Below are positions 26,925 to 34,438 of a stretch of 39,350 nucleotides of DNA, piece by piece. The number at the start of each line of letters is the position of its first letter. Within the stretch, counting starts at the first letter, position 1. The notes under the pieces are model-generated. The model had not been told where the DNA came from. It was given only the letters and a program-made list of their open reading frames with translations, and made no database searches. Position numbers and translations under genes: made by a program. Origin of the DNA: Lachnospiraceae bacterium (GTDB lineage Bacteria > Bacillota > Clostridia > Lachnospirales > Lachnospiraceae); NCBI GenBank assembly GCA_017962105.1, contig JAGCVY010000089.1:1-39350 (forward strand), written 5' to 3'.

Positions 26925-28460
26925 TTATTTTCCGGTCAATACGATGGTGGTTGCGCTCTCGCCCGGAAGGGTGAGGATCCGGTCCGTGTTCAGGGAACCG
27001 AGGTCGCGGTACATCATGTCCGCGGTGTAGCCCTCGGAAAATACGGACTGGTAACTCTGCGAGGATTCGAGAGTAAAGTTGTCCAAGGGCAGCTGGATCT
27101 TTACTTCGTCGGTGCTGTTGTTCAGAAGGACGATCACGACCGTCTTCCCGTCTTCACTCTTGTAAGCGCTGGAGCGGACTCCTGCGGGAACGCTGAGACG
27201 AACGTCGATCCGCGTGTAGCCGGGGCGGATAAACTGGGAGAAGTGGCGCATCGCATAGTAGTCGCCGGTGGCCATGTAGCCGTGCTCCGCCTTGCCGTCG
27301 CGGAACCGGTTTCCGCAGATGATCAGGTTGCTGCTGTCGATGCCGTCGGTCACGAGACCGGTCCATACGCCGCCCCAGAAAATGTAGGCGTTGGCGTTTT
27401 CGTAGATCAGTGAATTGTTGATGACGTTGGCGGTCTGCAGGGCAGTTCCGCGGTAGAACTCCGTCTGCCATTTGCGGAGGCCGTAGTCGTTGGCCAGACT
27501 GCTGACGCTGCGGAAGTTCATCAGGAAGGAATCCGCGTCGCAGGTGTTGGTCGCGTCGTCGGAATCTCCGCCGAGGTAGAGATGGTGGGCGAGAACCTGA
27601 ATGCTGTCGGGTTCCTCCGCAAGGATCGGCTTGATGTAGGCACGCAGCGTAGCGGGAGCCACGGTCATGGTTTCCGGCGCAAGCATCTGCGGAGCGTCAG
27701 CGCCGAGCTCGGAGCGGAAGAGGCGGTAGGTCGCGAGAAATGCCTTCGGATAGGAGGCGAGCGTTTCGGTTTCCTCCTCGGCGAACTCACAGCCGTCGTA
27801 GCTTGCCTGATAATCGCATTCGTTCTGGATGCTCACGTAATCCACGGCGATCCCTTCTTTGCGGTAAGCCTCCACGGCTTCTTTCCACCATGCGGCATAA
27901 TCGTCGTAGACATAATTGCCGTTCTCATCGCGCTTTAGGGTTCCGAAACCCTCGATGCGGTTGTTGCTCTTCAGGGATGCCTGGGGAGACCAGCTGGAGT
28001 AGAGCACAGTGACGTCCTCGCCGCGTTCGGCCGCGCGCTTCTTGGCTCCCTCGTAGTAGAGCTTGTTGGTGGAAACCGAGGATTTGAACGTGCTGTAGCC
28101 GTATTCGTTCTTGAACCGGAGGATGGTCAGTCCGGCGTCCTTAAAGAGGAGATCGAGAACCTCGTTGTAGTATGTGTTCTGGAAGATCATGTTGGCGTAC
28201 CAGGTGAAACCGGCGCCGAAGCCGTCGATCTTCTGGTGCGTCGCCGTGAGATCGAACGTCACCTGACTCGCGGTCTCATCGATCACGGGACCTGCGGGCG
28301 TGGGCGTCGCCGTGGGCGAGGGAGCTTCCGTCGGACCCGCGTCCGTGGTGTTGCCGGTGCATGCGGTCAGACAGAGCAGAAGGATCACGCACAGCAGGGA
28401 GAGAACACGGTTCCTGCGGCAGGTACTGTTGGATTTTACGGAAAATACGGAATGTAACAT
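26925..28460 (-). CDS. Glycoside hydrolase family 30 lipoprotein
   Basis: A 511-residue surface enzyme and the only minus-strand gene here. A lipoprotein signal (VLSLLCVILLLCLTAC) is followed by a short Thr/Pro spacer. The GH30 barrel has KIDGFGAGFTWYA at the start, the acid/base Glu in VSIQNECDYQ and the nucleophile Glu in WQTEFYRG; HFSQFIRPGYTRIDV leads into the beta domain. GH30 includes glucuronoxylanases, beta-glucosidases and related enzymes; with acetyl esterases on both sides, xylan is the best guess. I use the internal Met at 28460, which has AAAGGA 8 bases before it; a Met at 28487 would add nine residues. Confidence 0.87.
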   Translation of the reverse strand: MLHSVFSVKSNSTCRRNRVLSLLCVILLLCLTACTGNTTDAGPTEAPSPTATPTPAGPVIDETASQVTFDLTATHQKIDGFGAGFTWYANMIFQNTYYNEVLDLLFKDAGLTILRFKNEYGYSTFKSSVSTNKLYYEGAKKRAAERGEDVTVLYSSWSPQASLKSNNRIEGFGTLKRDENGNYVYDDYAAWWKEAVEAYRKEGIAVDYVSIQNECDYQASYDGCEFAEEETETLASYPKAFLATYRLFRSELGADAPQMLAPETMTVAPATLRAYIKPILAEEPDSIQVLAHHLYLGGDSDDATNTCDADSFLMNFRSVSSLANDYGLRKWQTEFYRGTALQTANVINNSLIYENANAYIFWGGVWTGLVTDGIDSSNLIICGNRFRDGKAEHGYMATGDYYAMRHFSQFIRPGYTRIDVRLSVPAGVRSSAYKSEDGKTVVIVLLNNSTDEVKIQLPLDNFTLESSQSYQSVFSEGYTADMMYRDLGSLNTDRILTLPGESATTIVLTGK

Positions 28461-28547
28461 TGAAAAATCCTTTCTTGAGATGAACATTTTTCGGATGATG
28501 CGCTCCGGATCACAGGATCCGCGGGCGGTTTTCGATTACGCTACGAC

Positions 28548-28576
28548 AGTATAACAGATATCGGCGGCGGTTTCAA
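28548..28576 (-). promoter_or_regulatory. Promoter of the GH30 gene
   Basis: On the minus strand TTGAAA (28576-28571), 17 bases, TATACT (28553-28548). Each hexamer differs from consensus by one base. It drives a leader of about 80 bases before the start. Confidence 0.78.
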
Positions 28577-28659
28577 CAGCGGAGGACGGGGACCGGACCC
28601 GGATTGGTGCAAGAATATGCGCGAAAACCGGAAAAATGCAGGAAAACGGGAAAAATATA
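28577..28659. promoter_or_regulatory. Interval between divergent promoters of GH30 and SGNH genes
   Basis: About 83 bp separate the two back-to-back promoters. It contains a purine-rich run with repeated GGAAAA/GAAAAA blocks (28621-28657). The arrangement would let one regulator control both genes; no clear palindromic operator is visible. Confidence 0.4.
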
Positions 28660-28689
28660 CTGACAATCCCGAAAGAAGTATGATATAAT
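28660..28689 (+). promoter_or_regulatory. Promoter of the second SGNH gene
   Basis: CTGACA (28660-28665), 18 bases, TATAAT (28684-28689), with TG one base before the -10 (extended -10). Confidence 0.78.
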
Positions 28690-28757
28690 ATCTGTTACGA
28701 TGGAAAAATGTGCGCGGACAGACGCGCGATGATGAAAGTAAAGGAGAAAGACAAAGC

Positions 28758-30461
28758 ATGAAAGGACCGGTCGCGCCGAAAGACCCGACCCGACAACGGG
28801 CAAAAATATATCTTATGCTGGAGGACACGCTGTACGCTTCCCACAAGGAGCCGAACGGCGAGCGGTACGCGGAGATGATCTTCCTTGAGAACCGCGTGGC
28901 GCAGAATCTGCAATTGATCTGTCCGGAGTTATCGGAGGAACTGGGGCAGCGTCTCCAGAAGAGCGCGGGATTCCGCGAGATGGTACACAGCGTCGGTATT
29001 ATCGCCGAGGCTGTCAACGAGGAGGACCGCGAGCAGGAAATCACCTGCGAACTGCAGCATTACGCGACGACCGACCGCTATAAGGACGGAACCCGCATGA
29101 TCATGGAGACCTGCTGCGATGGTGCGGAGCGGGTGTACGACCTCTCGGAGTTCACGTTCCGGGAGAACGATGACATTGTCGGCGGATTCCTTATGCTTTC
29201 CGACAAGAAGGACCTGCAGGTGAAGATGACCGTCATCTTCTATCTGGAGGACGGATATACGGTTCCCGAGCCGCAGCTGGACGATCCGATCGATTACGAG
29301 TCCGATGCGTACCGGGACATGATCAGCCGTTCGCTGGTGTCGATGGGCAACACCCACAGACTTCGCGCCGCAATGGAGAAAGCGGAGCGCGGCGAGGATG
29401 TGACGATCGCATTTATCGGAGGCTCCATCACCCAGGGTGCCGGTGCCAAGCCGATCGAAAAGGCGAGCTACTGCTACCGGGTGTTCGACCATTTCCGAAA
29501 CACCTATGCGACGGATCCGGAGAAGGTTCACCTGGTGAAGGCCGGCGTCGGCGGAACGCCGTCGGAGTTCGGTCTGGTGCGCTACGAGCGCGACGTGCTG
29601 AAGAACGGCACGGTGCAGCCGGATATCGTGTTCATCGAATTTTCCGTCAATGACGCGGGCGACGAGACGGAGGGCGTATGCTTCGAAAGTCTTGTGGCGA
29701 AAGCGTACAACCAGCCCGCCATGCCGGCGGTGCTCCTGGTGTTCGCGGTGTTCATGAACGACTGGAACCTTCAGGACCGGCTGGCTCCCATCGGACTGCA
29801 TTACTCACTGCCGATGGTGAGCGTCAAGGACGCGGTTTCCCCGCAGTGGCCCAAGGGTGAGGGACATGTGATCTCGAAGCGGCAGTATTTCTACGATTGC
29901 TATCATCCCACCAACGACGGACACCGTGTGATGGCGGACTGCATCAACCATCTGCTGGAGCAGTCCCTTGCCCATGTGGATCTGGAGCCGAAGTGGCCCA
30001 AGGACAGCTATCTGGGAAGACCTTACGAGAACTGTTTCACGGTGACGAGAGACACCCTTGACCGGTTTGCGGACAGCATAACCGTGGATGCGGGATCCTT
30101 CACCGCCAACGACGACAACTCCCAGTATGCGGAGATGGATTACGACGCCTTCGGGACACAGCAGTTCCCGATCAACTGGATGCACACGGAGGGCAGCGAA
30201 CCCTTCACCATCCGGACCACCTGCCGGAATTTCTTCCTGACCTACAAGGATTCCGGTGACGGAGATTTCGGGACTGCGGTTGTGGAGGTCGACGGCAAAC
30301 CTTTCAAAGAGATCGATTCCCGCGCCATCGGATGGACGCATTGCAACACCTATCTTCTCGTCGACAAGGAGGAGAGCGGGGAGCATGAGATCAAAATTTC
30401 GATGAAAGACGGGGAAAATGCAAAAAAATTTACCATTTTAGCCTTGACTTTGACAAAATAA
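28758..30461 (+). CDS. SGNH hydrolase without signal peptide, related to the surface SGNH lipoprotein
   Basis: A 567-residue protein. The first about 190 residues form an extra domain I do not recognise. The SGNH domain follows, with Ser223 in FIGGSITQGAGA, VFIEFSVNDAGDE and YDCYHPTNDGH; the C-terminal domain aligns with that of the 25521 lipoprotein (FPINWMHTEGSEPFTIRTTCRNFFLTYK; FTILAL at the end). There is no signal peptide, so it probably acts in the cytoplasm on imported acetylated oligosaccharides. ATG 28758 follows AAAGGAG; an upstream in-frame ATG at 28710 lacks a ribosome site. Transcribed divergently from GH30. Confidence 0.87.
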   Translation: MKGPVAPKDPTRQRAKIYLMLEDTLYASHKEPNGERYAEMIFLENRVAQNLQLICPELSEELGQRLQKSAGFREMVHSVGIIAEAVNEEDREQEITCELQHYATTDRYKDGTRMIMETCCDGAERVYDLSEFTFRENDDIVGGFLMLSDKKDLQVKMTVIFYLEDGYTVPEPQLDDPIDYESDAYRDMISRSLVSMGNTHRLRAAMEKAERGEDVTIAFIGGSITQGAGAKPIEKASYCYRVFDHFRNTYATDPEKVHLVKAGVGGTPSEFGLVRYERDVLKNGTVQPDIVFIEFSVNDAGDETEGVCFESLVAKAYNQPAMPAVLLVFAVFMNDWNLQDRLAPIGLHYSLPMVSVKDAVSPQWPKGEGHVISKRQYFYDCYHPTNDGHRVMADCINHLLEQSLAHVDLEPKWPKDSYLGRPYENCFTVTRDTLDRFADSITVDAGSFTANDDNSQYAEMDYDAFGTQQFPINWMHTEGSEPFTIRTTCRNFFLTYKDSGDGDFGTAVVEVDGKPFKEIDSRAIGWTHCNTYLLVDKEESGEHEIKISMKDGENAKKFTILALTLTK

Positions 30462-30471
30462 GGATTTTCGA

Positions 30472-30513
30472 CGGAAAATGATAAAGCACCGGCAGTCGCG
30501 TGTACATTTTCCG
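30472..30513. repeat. Long-spaced inverted repeat CGGAAAATG-N24-CATTTTCCG (copy 1)
   Basis: CGGAAAATG at 30472-30480 and CATTTTCCG at 30505-30513, 33 bp start to start. The right half overlaps the -35 region of the mgtE leader promoter. The same elements with the same gap recur at 34306-34347. Confidence 0.6.
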
Positions 30514-30529
30514 AAGGGGATGCTATAAT
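30501..30529 (+). promoter_or_regulatory. Promoter of the mgtE leader
   Basis: TGTACA (30501-30506), 17 bases, TATAAT (30524-30529). It implies a transcript start near 30536 and a 5' leader of about 265 bases before mgtE. Confidence 0.7.
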
Positions 30530-30536
30530 GATTATT

Positions 30537-30801
30537 ATGGTAAAGTGCTAAAGTGTGGTTTTTCGTAAGAGGAAAGGAGGTTTATTGTGGACGGTGACGG
30601 TGGCAGTAGCACGAGCCCAAGCGGGTATCACTCGTGCTGCGTAGTATCGAACTACACGGTTCGCAGTAAACCGTACTGCGAACGGCAGTGAGCATACCCG
30701 GATCGGCTCCGTGTTCATCCTGGCGGCGGTTGCCAGTATGGTGTCAGCCATACAAAATCCGCCGAAACAAAACATGATGAAACTTGCGGAGGATTGATTC
30801 C
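30537..30801 (+). ncRNA. Structured 5' leader of mgtE (candidate riboswitch or attenuator)
   Basis: About 265 bases with many pairings. Hairpin 1: 30606-30615 with 30631-30640; its loop CGGGTAT (30622-30628) is complementary to ATACCCG at 30694-30700, a possible pseudoknot. Hairpin 2: GTAGT/ACTAC (30641-30655). Hairpin 3: GTTCGCAGT (30659-30667) with ACTGCGAAC (30675-30683). Hairpin 4: GTATGG/CCATAC (30736-30753). GGCGG (30722-30726) can pair with CCGCC (30759-30763), while CTGGC (30720-30724) can pair with GCCAG (30732-30736); these exclude each other. mgtE in Bacillus is controlled by the M-box magnesium riboswitch, but I cannot match the M-box conserved core here. No terminator T tract, so control of translation is possible. 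Confidence 0.55.
30587..30691 (+). CDS. Putative 34-residue leader peptide upstream of mgtE
   Basis: A GTG-started ORF with a near-perfect ribosome site (AAAGGAGG, 6 bases before the start). It encodes MDGDGGSSTSPSGYHSCC followed by VVSNYTVRSKPYCERQ, with no membrane segment and no family I know. It lies entirely within the structured leader, covers hairpins 1 to 3, and its stop falls just before ATACCCG of the pseudoknot. Its codon choice (AGT, GTA, CCA, CGG) is unlike the neighbouring genes, as expected if RNA pairing constrains the sequence. It may be a regulatory leader peptide, or the ribosome site may be chance within an RNA element. Confidence 0.4.
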   Translation: MDGDGGSSTSPSGYHSCCVVSNYTVRSKPYCERQ

Positions 30802-32385
30802 ATGGAAGATAAGGAAAGAGTTTTGACAGAGGTTCCCGGGGAGGAGACCGCAGAGGAGATCGTTGCGGCCGTAACTCCGGAGGACAGTGAGGGGACGGAG
30901 ATCATCCCCATCGGAGACGACGCGGAGAATACGTCGGAAGACGCGGCGGAGGCCGTGACGAAGTCCGAACCCGCAGCGGAAGAGAAGACCGCCGAGGAGA
31001 TCGCGGCGGAGGCGGCGGAAGCCAGAGGACTTGATATCGATGCGGCCATGGAGCTCATCGAGGAGAAGCGGTACGCCCCGCTTCGGCAAATGCTCCGGGA
31101 GGCGGAGCCTGCCGATATCGCGGAGCTGTTCGATGAACTTCCGAAACAGCAGTATGCGGTGGTGTTCCGTATCCTGCCCAAAGAGCTGGCGGCCGAGGTG
31201 TTCGTCGAGCTCGACAGCGACTTACAGCAGATTTTGATCGAATCGTTCAGTGACCTCGAGCTTCGTGACGTCCTGGACGAGTTGTACATGGACGATGCTG
31301 CCGACCTCGTTGAGGAGATGCCGGCCAATGTCGTCAAGCGTATCCTGCAGAACGTGACGCCGGAGGCGCGGAAGATCGTCAATGAATTGTTGAAGTACCC
31401 CGAGGACAGTGCGGGAAGCATCATGACCACCGAGTTCGTGCGGTTGAAGCAGGACATGACGGTGGAGGAGGCATTTTCCGTGATCCGGAAGGTGGCCTAC
31501 GACAAGGAGACGATCTACACCTGTTACGTCACGGACCGCGACAGCCACCTGATCGGCGTTGTCACGGTCAAGGATCTGTTGTGTGCGGACCATGAGACGA
31601 AGATCGCGGACATCATGGAGGACCACGTCATCAGCGTGAACACGCTGGAGGATAAGGAGGACGTGGCAGCCACCATCAGTAAGTACGATGCCCTTGCCCT
31701 TCCCGTTGTGGATGCGGAGAACCGTCTCGTCGGTATCGTCACCGTCGATGACGCTATCGACGTCATGCAGGATGAGACGGAAGAGGACTTCGCGAAGATG
31801 AACGCTATGTTGCCTACCGAGAAGGCGTATCTTCGTACGAGCCCCTGGGAGCTGTACCGGTCCCGTATCGTGTGGCTTCTTCTCCTGATGGTTTCCGCGA
31901 CATTTACCGGAATGATCATCGGTTCCTTTGAGGACGCCCTGAAGACCCAGGCGGTGTTGACTTTGTTCATCCCGATGCTGATGGATACCGGCGGTAACTC
32001 CGGAAGTCAGGCGAGCGTTACCGTGATCCGTGCCCTCTCCCTCGGAGAGGTGGAATTCACGGATATTCTGCGCATCATCTGGAAGGAGATCCGCGTGGCG
32101 CTCCTGTGCGGCGGCAGCCTCGCTGTTGTTGCCTTCGGGAAGATCTTCCTGATCGACAAATTATTGATGGGCAAGCCCGTGACGGTGCCGGTGGCGCTTG
32201 TGGTGTGCCTGACCCTTTTGGTGACGGTTCTGGCAGCCAAGCTTTTGGGCTGTACGCTGCCCCTGATCGTAAGCAAACTCGGATTTGACCCGGCGGTTAT
32301 GGCGAGTCCGTTTATCACAACGATCGTTGATGCGGTTTCGTTGGTTGCATTTTTCGCATTGGCTACGACGCTTTTGCACCTGTAG
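30802..32385 (+). CDS. mgtE: Magnesium transporter MgtE
   Basis: A 527-residue Mg2+ channel. It has an unusual acidic N-terminal extension of about 75 residues (rich in Glu, Ala and Thr), then the MgtE N domain (DIAELFDELPKQQYAVVFRILPKELAAEVF), a CBS pair (residues about 215-335), the connecting helix, and five membrane segments beginning near IVWLLLLMVSATFTGMI, including the pore motif LMDTGGNSGSQASVTVIRALSLGE. The typical protein is about 450 residues. ATG 30802 has GGAGG 9 bases upstream; an in-frame TTG at 30784 would add six residues. Expression is probably controlled by the long leader. Confidence 0.95.
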   Translation: MEDKERVLTEVPGEETAEEIVAAVTPEDSEGTEIIPIGDDAENTSEDAAEAVTKSEPAAEEKTAEEIAAEAAEARGLDIDAAMELIEEKRYAPLRQMLREAEPADIAELFDELPKQQYAVVFRILPKELAAEVFVELDSDLQQILIESFSDLELRDVLDELYMDDAADLVEEMPANVVKRILQNVTPEARKIVNELLKYPEDSAGSIMTTEFVRLKQDMTVEEAFSVIRKVAYDKETIYTCYVTDRDSHLIGVVTVKDLLCADHETKIADIMEDHVISVNTLEDKEDVAATISKYDALALPVVDAENRLVGIVTVDDAIDVMQDETEEDFAKMNAMLPTEKAYLRTSPWELYRSRIVWLLLLMVSATFTGMIIGSFEDALKTQAVLTLFIPMLMDTGGNSGSQASVTVIRALSLGEVEFTDILRIIWKEIRVALLCGGSLAVVAFGKIFLIDKLLMGKPVTVPVALVVCLTLLVTVLAAKLLGCTLPLIVSKLGFDPAVMASPFITTIVDAVSLVAFFALATTLLHL

Positions 32386-32442
32386 CAGTTTTTCGGCGGG
32401 AGTGCCTGAGGCACCGGCCGGACAAGTACGGAGGAAAGGATT

Positions 32443-33522
32443 GTGGAAGACAGCAGATACCAAAAATTGCATAAGCACTTTCTGATCATCATGCTGGTCG
32501 TCACCGTGTTGATCTTAATACTCCTTGTGCTGCAGTACTATATGCTGATCGCCGTGGATACGCGCTATGCGGATATCACCCGCGAGTTCTATATGAAGAA
32601 CTACGTGCTGATCCCGACGGTCATCTACACTGCGTCTTATATCGTGGTCTGGCAGATGCTCGACTCGCCGAACATCAAGTCGCAGTGGAAGGATTTCGCG
32701 ACGATCCTCTACATGTGGGTCCTGTGCACGGTGGTGTGCTTCGTCGGTGCGGAATCCCCGGTTTTGTACGGTTCCTTTGCGGTTCCGATCTCTCTCTCCA
32801 CGGTGTATGTGCGCCGCTGGATGTGCCGGGTGACGGAAGGTCTGTGTCTGGTGACATGCGCCCAGTACGTGGGAACGGCGCAGCTGCTGCCCACCTGCGG
32901 CGACAGCATCATTGTCGACGTGTGTACCGGTATGGCGCTTTTGCTTCTGTGCTGCCTGTGCAATGAGATCCTGATGGAATACGCCCTGGAGAATGACGGC
33001 GTGATCTTAAGCCACGTGAGCGATAACACACGTCTTGAGATGCGCCTGCAGCGCGATCCCATGACCGGCCTTTATAACCATACCGCATTTTACGAATATC
33101 TGGATTCGCTTGTCCGCAACCGCGGCGAGGCACCGCTCACGCTGGCGGTTGTCGATATCGACGACTTTAAGAAGGTGAACGACACCTACGGACACAACAT
33201 GGGCGACGAGGTGATCCTGAATCTCTCCCGGGTGCTGCAGAAATGGTGCGGCGACTCCAACTACGTATGCCGGTACGGCGGCGAGGAATTCAGTGTGATC
33301 TTCCCCAACGTCAAGGTGAAGGACGCTGCGGGTATGATGAACCACGCCCTCGAGGAGTTCCGCGAGACGGAGTACGAGTGGCTGGACGGCAGGATCACAT
33401 TCAGCTGCGGTATCTTCCAGATGAGTTCGTACACCATGACTGCGGAGGATTTCTTCAAGGTTGCCGATAAAATGCTCTACAATGCGAAGCACAACGGTAA
33501 GAACCAGTGCGTGAGCGGCTGA
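32443..33522 (+). CDS. Membrane-bound diguanylate cyclase (GGDEF)
   Basis: A 359-residue protein with an N-terminal membrane domain of about five or six helices (residues 12-185), then a GGDEF domain that makes cyclic di-GMP. The domain begins RDPMTGLYNHTAFYEYLD, has VDIDDFKKVNDTYGHNMGDEVI with the metal-binding Asp, and the active site RYGGEEF with GGEEF at 279-283. The inhibitory I-site RxxD expected just before is not present (the region reads KWCGDSNYVC). The start is GTG, after GGAGGAAAGG. It is the probable counterpart of the HD-GYP protein at 20478. Confidence 0.93.
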   Translation: MEDSRYQKLHKHFLIIMLVVTVLILILLVLQYYMLIAVDTRYADITREFYMKNYVLIPTVIYTASYIVVWQMLDSPNIKSQWKDFATILYMWVLCTVVCFVGAESPVLYGSFAVPISLSTVYVRRWMCRVTEGLCLVTCAQYVGTAQLLPTCGDSIIVDVCTGMALLLLCCLCNEILMEYALENDGVILSHVSDNTRLEMRLQRDPMTGLYNHTAFYEYLDSLVRNRGEAPLTLAVVDIDDFKKVNDTYGHNMGDEVILNLSRVLQKWCGDSNYVCRYGGEEFSVIFPNVKVKDAAGMMNHALEEFRETEYEWLDGRITFSCGIFQMSSYTMTAEDFFKVADKMLYNAKHNGKNQCVSG

Positions 33523-33586
33523 CGGGTGAACTTCCGCCCCGAAGAGGGGCTTGAGGGAGAAAAGATTCGATATCGGAGGTGGTACT

Positions 33587-34222
33587 ATGAGTTTTATCAA
33601 ACGTATGAAGCTGGACATCATCCTGATTTCGGCGGTCCTGGTTGCCATCGGCGTTGTGATCCTGTTAAAACCGGATATCACGAACGATGCCATCGGGTAC
33701 ACACTCGCGGGCGCGGCGATTGCCGTAGGCGTATGCTTCCTGATCGACTATCTCAAGAAGGAAGCCCTTGTCGATGAGCAGCGCTATGTGCTGGCCATCG
33801 CCCTCACGGCGATTTTCGTCGGAATTTCTTTGTTCATCAAGCACGACGAGGTTGTTGGGTATCTTCCCACGGCGCTCTCGTTCCTGATCCTGTTCAGCGG
33901 CGCCGTCAAGCTTCAGAACAGCTTTGACATGAAGCGCTTGAAACACGGTCCGTGGATCGTGCACGCCATCATTGCCCTGATCGGCATGGCGTTCGGATTC
34001 ATCCTGATGATGAAGTGGCTCGTGGATGACGATTCCGTTATGACCTTCATTGGGATCGGCCTGATCTACAGCGGCTTCACCGATCTGGTGTCGGCGTTTG
34101 TTCTTGCGCGGATCCGCAAGGTCATCACCAAACGGCAGAACGAAGTGAACATGAAGGATGTGAAGGAAGCGAAGGAGACTGTCGAGGAGAAGCGCCCGGA
34201 GTCTGAGCCGGAGCAGGAGTAA
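33587..34222 (+). CDS. DUF308/HdeD-like membrane protein
   Basis: A 211-residue protein with about six hydrophobic segments (IILISAVLVAIGVVILL, AIGVCFLIDYL, LAIALTAIFVGISLF and others) and a charged Lys/Glu-rich C-terminal tail. The pattern fits the DUF308 (HdeD-like) family, often linked to acid stress, without a defined activity. GGAGGT precedes ATG 33587. It follows the GGDEF gene by 64 bp. Confidence 0.8.
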   Translation: MSFIKRMKLDIILISAVLVAIGVVILLKPDITNDAIGYTLAGAAIAVGVCFLIDYLKKEALVDEQRYVLAIALTAIFVGISLFIKHDEVVGYLPTALSFLILFSGAVKLQNSFDMKRLKHGPWIVHAIIALIGMAFGFILMMKWLVDDDSVMTFIGIGLIYSGFTDLVSAFVLARIRKVITKRQNEVNMKDVKEAKETVEEKRPESEPEQE

Positions 34223-34273
34223 TCCCCGAGCGGAAATGCCTCGGATGCAGGCCGGCGCATCAGAAAAACCACA

Positions 34274-34302
34274 GCGGTCGGAGAGGACTCCGGCCGCTTT
34301 TT
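34274..34302 (+). terminator. Terminator after the mgtE-GGDEF-DUF308 group
   Basis: GCGGTCGGAG and CTCCGGCCGC form a 10-bp stem (one G-U) with loop AGGA and a run of five T. Confidence 0.88.
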
Positions 34303-34305
34303 ATG

Positions 34306-34347
34306 CGGAAAATGCATACGCCTCCGGGGAAGTGTGAACATTTTCCG
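34306..34347. repeat. Long-spaced inverted repeat CGGAAAATG-N24-CATTTTCCG (copy 2)
   Basis: CGGAAAATG at 34306-34314 and CATTTTCCG at 34339-34347, the same half-sites and the same 24-base gap as at 30472-30513. Here it lies upstream of the promoter of the PPIase gene. Confidence 0.6.
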
Positions 34348-34369
34348 CTGCAGTGTGAACTTTTTGCAG
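34331..34369 (+). repeat. Direct repeat upstream of the PPIase promoter
   Basis: AGTGTGAAC occurs at 34331-34339 and 34352-34360, 21 bp apart (two helical turns), each followed by a T-rich stretch and TGC. It ends just before the -35, a position typical of activator sites. Confidence 0.45.
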
Positions 34370-34375
34370 TTTGCC

Positions 34376-34404
34376 TTTACTTTTCGGGGGCGGTTTGATA
34401 TTAT
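34376..34404 (+). promoter_or_regulatory. Promoter of the PPIase lipoprotein gene
   Basis: TTTACT (34376-34381), 17 bases, TATTAT (34399-34404), 35 bp before the ATG. Confidence 0.6.
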
Positions 34405-34438
34405 GAAGTGGCTGCGAACGGCAGCACGGAGGTTATTC

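Noticed and set aside
30541..30556. Resemblance to the AGTGCTAAAG segment at the 3' end of the M-box
   Set aside because: It lies at the very start of the transcript, on the wrong side of the hairpins, and the rest of the M-box core is not found.
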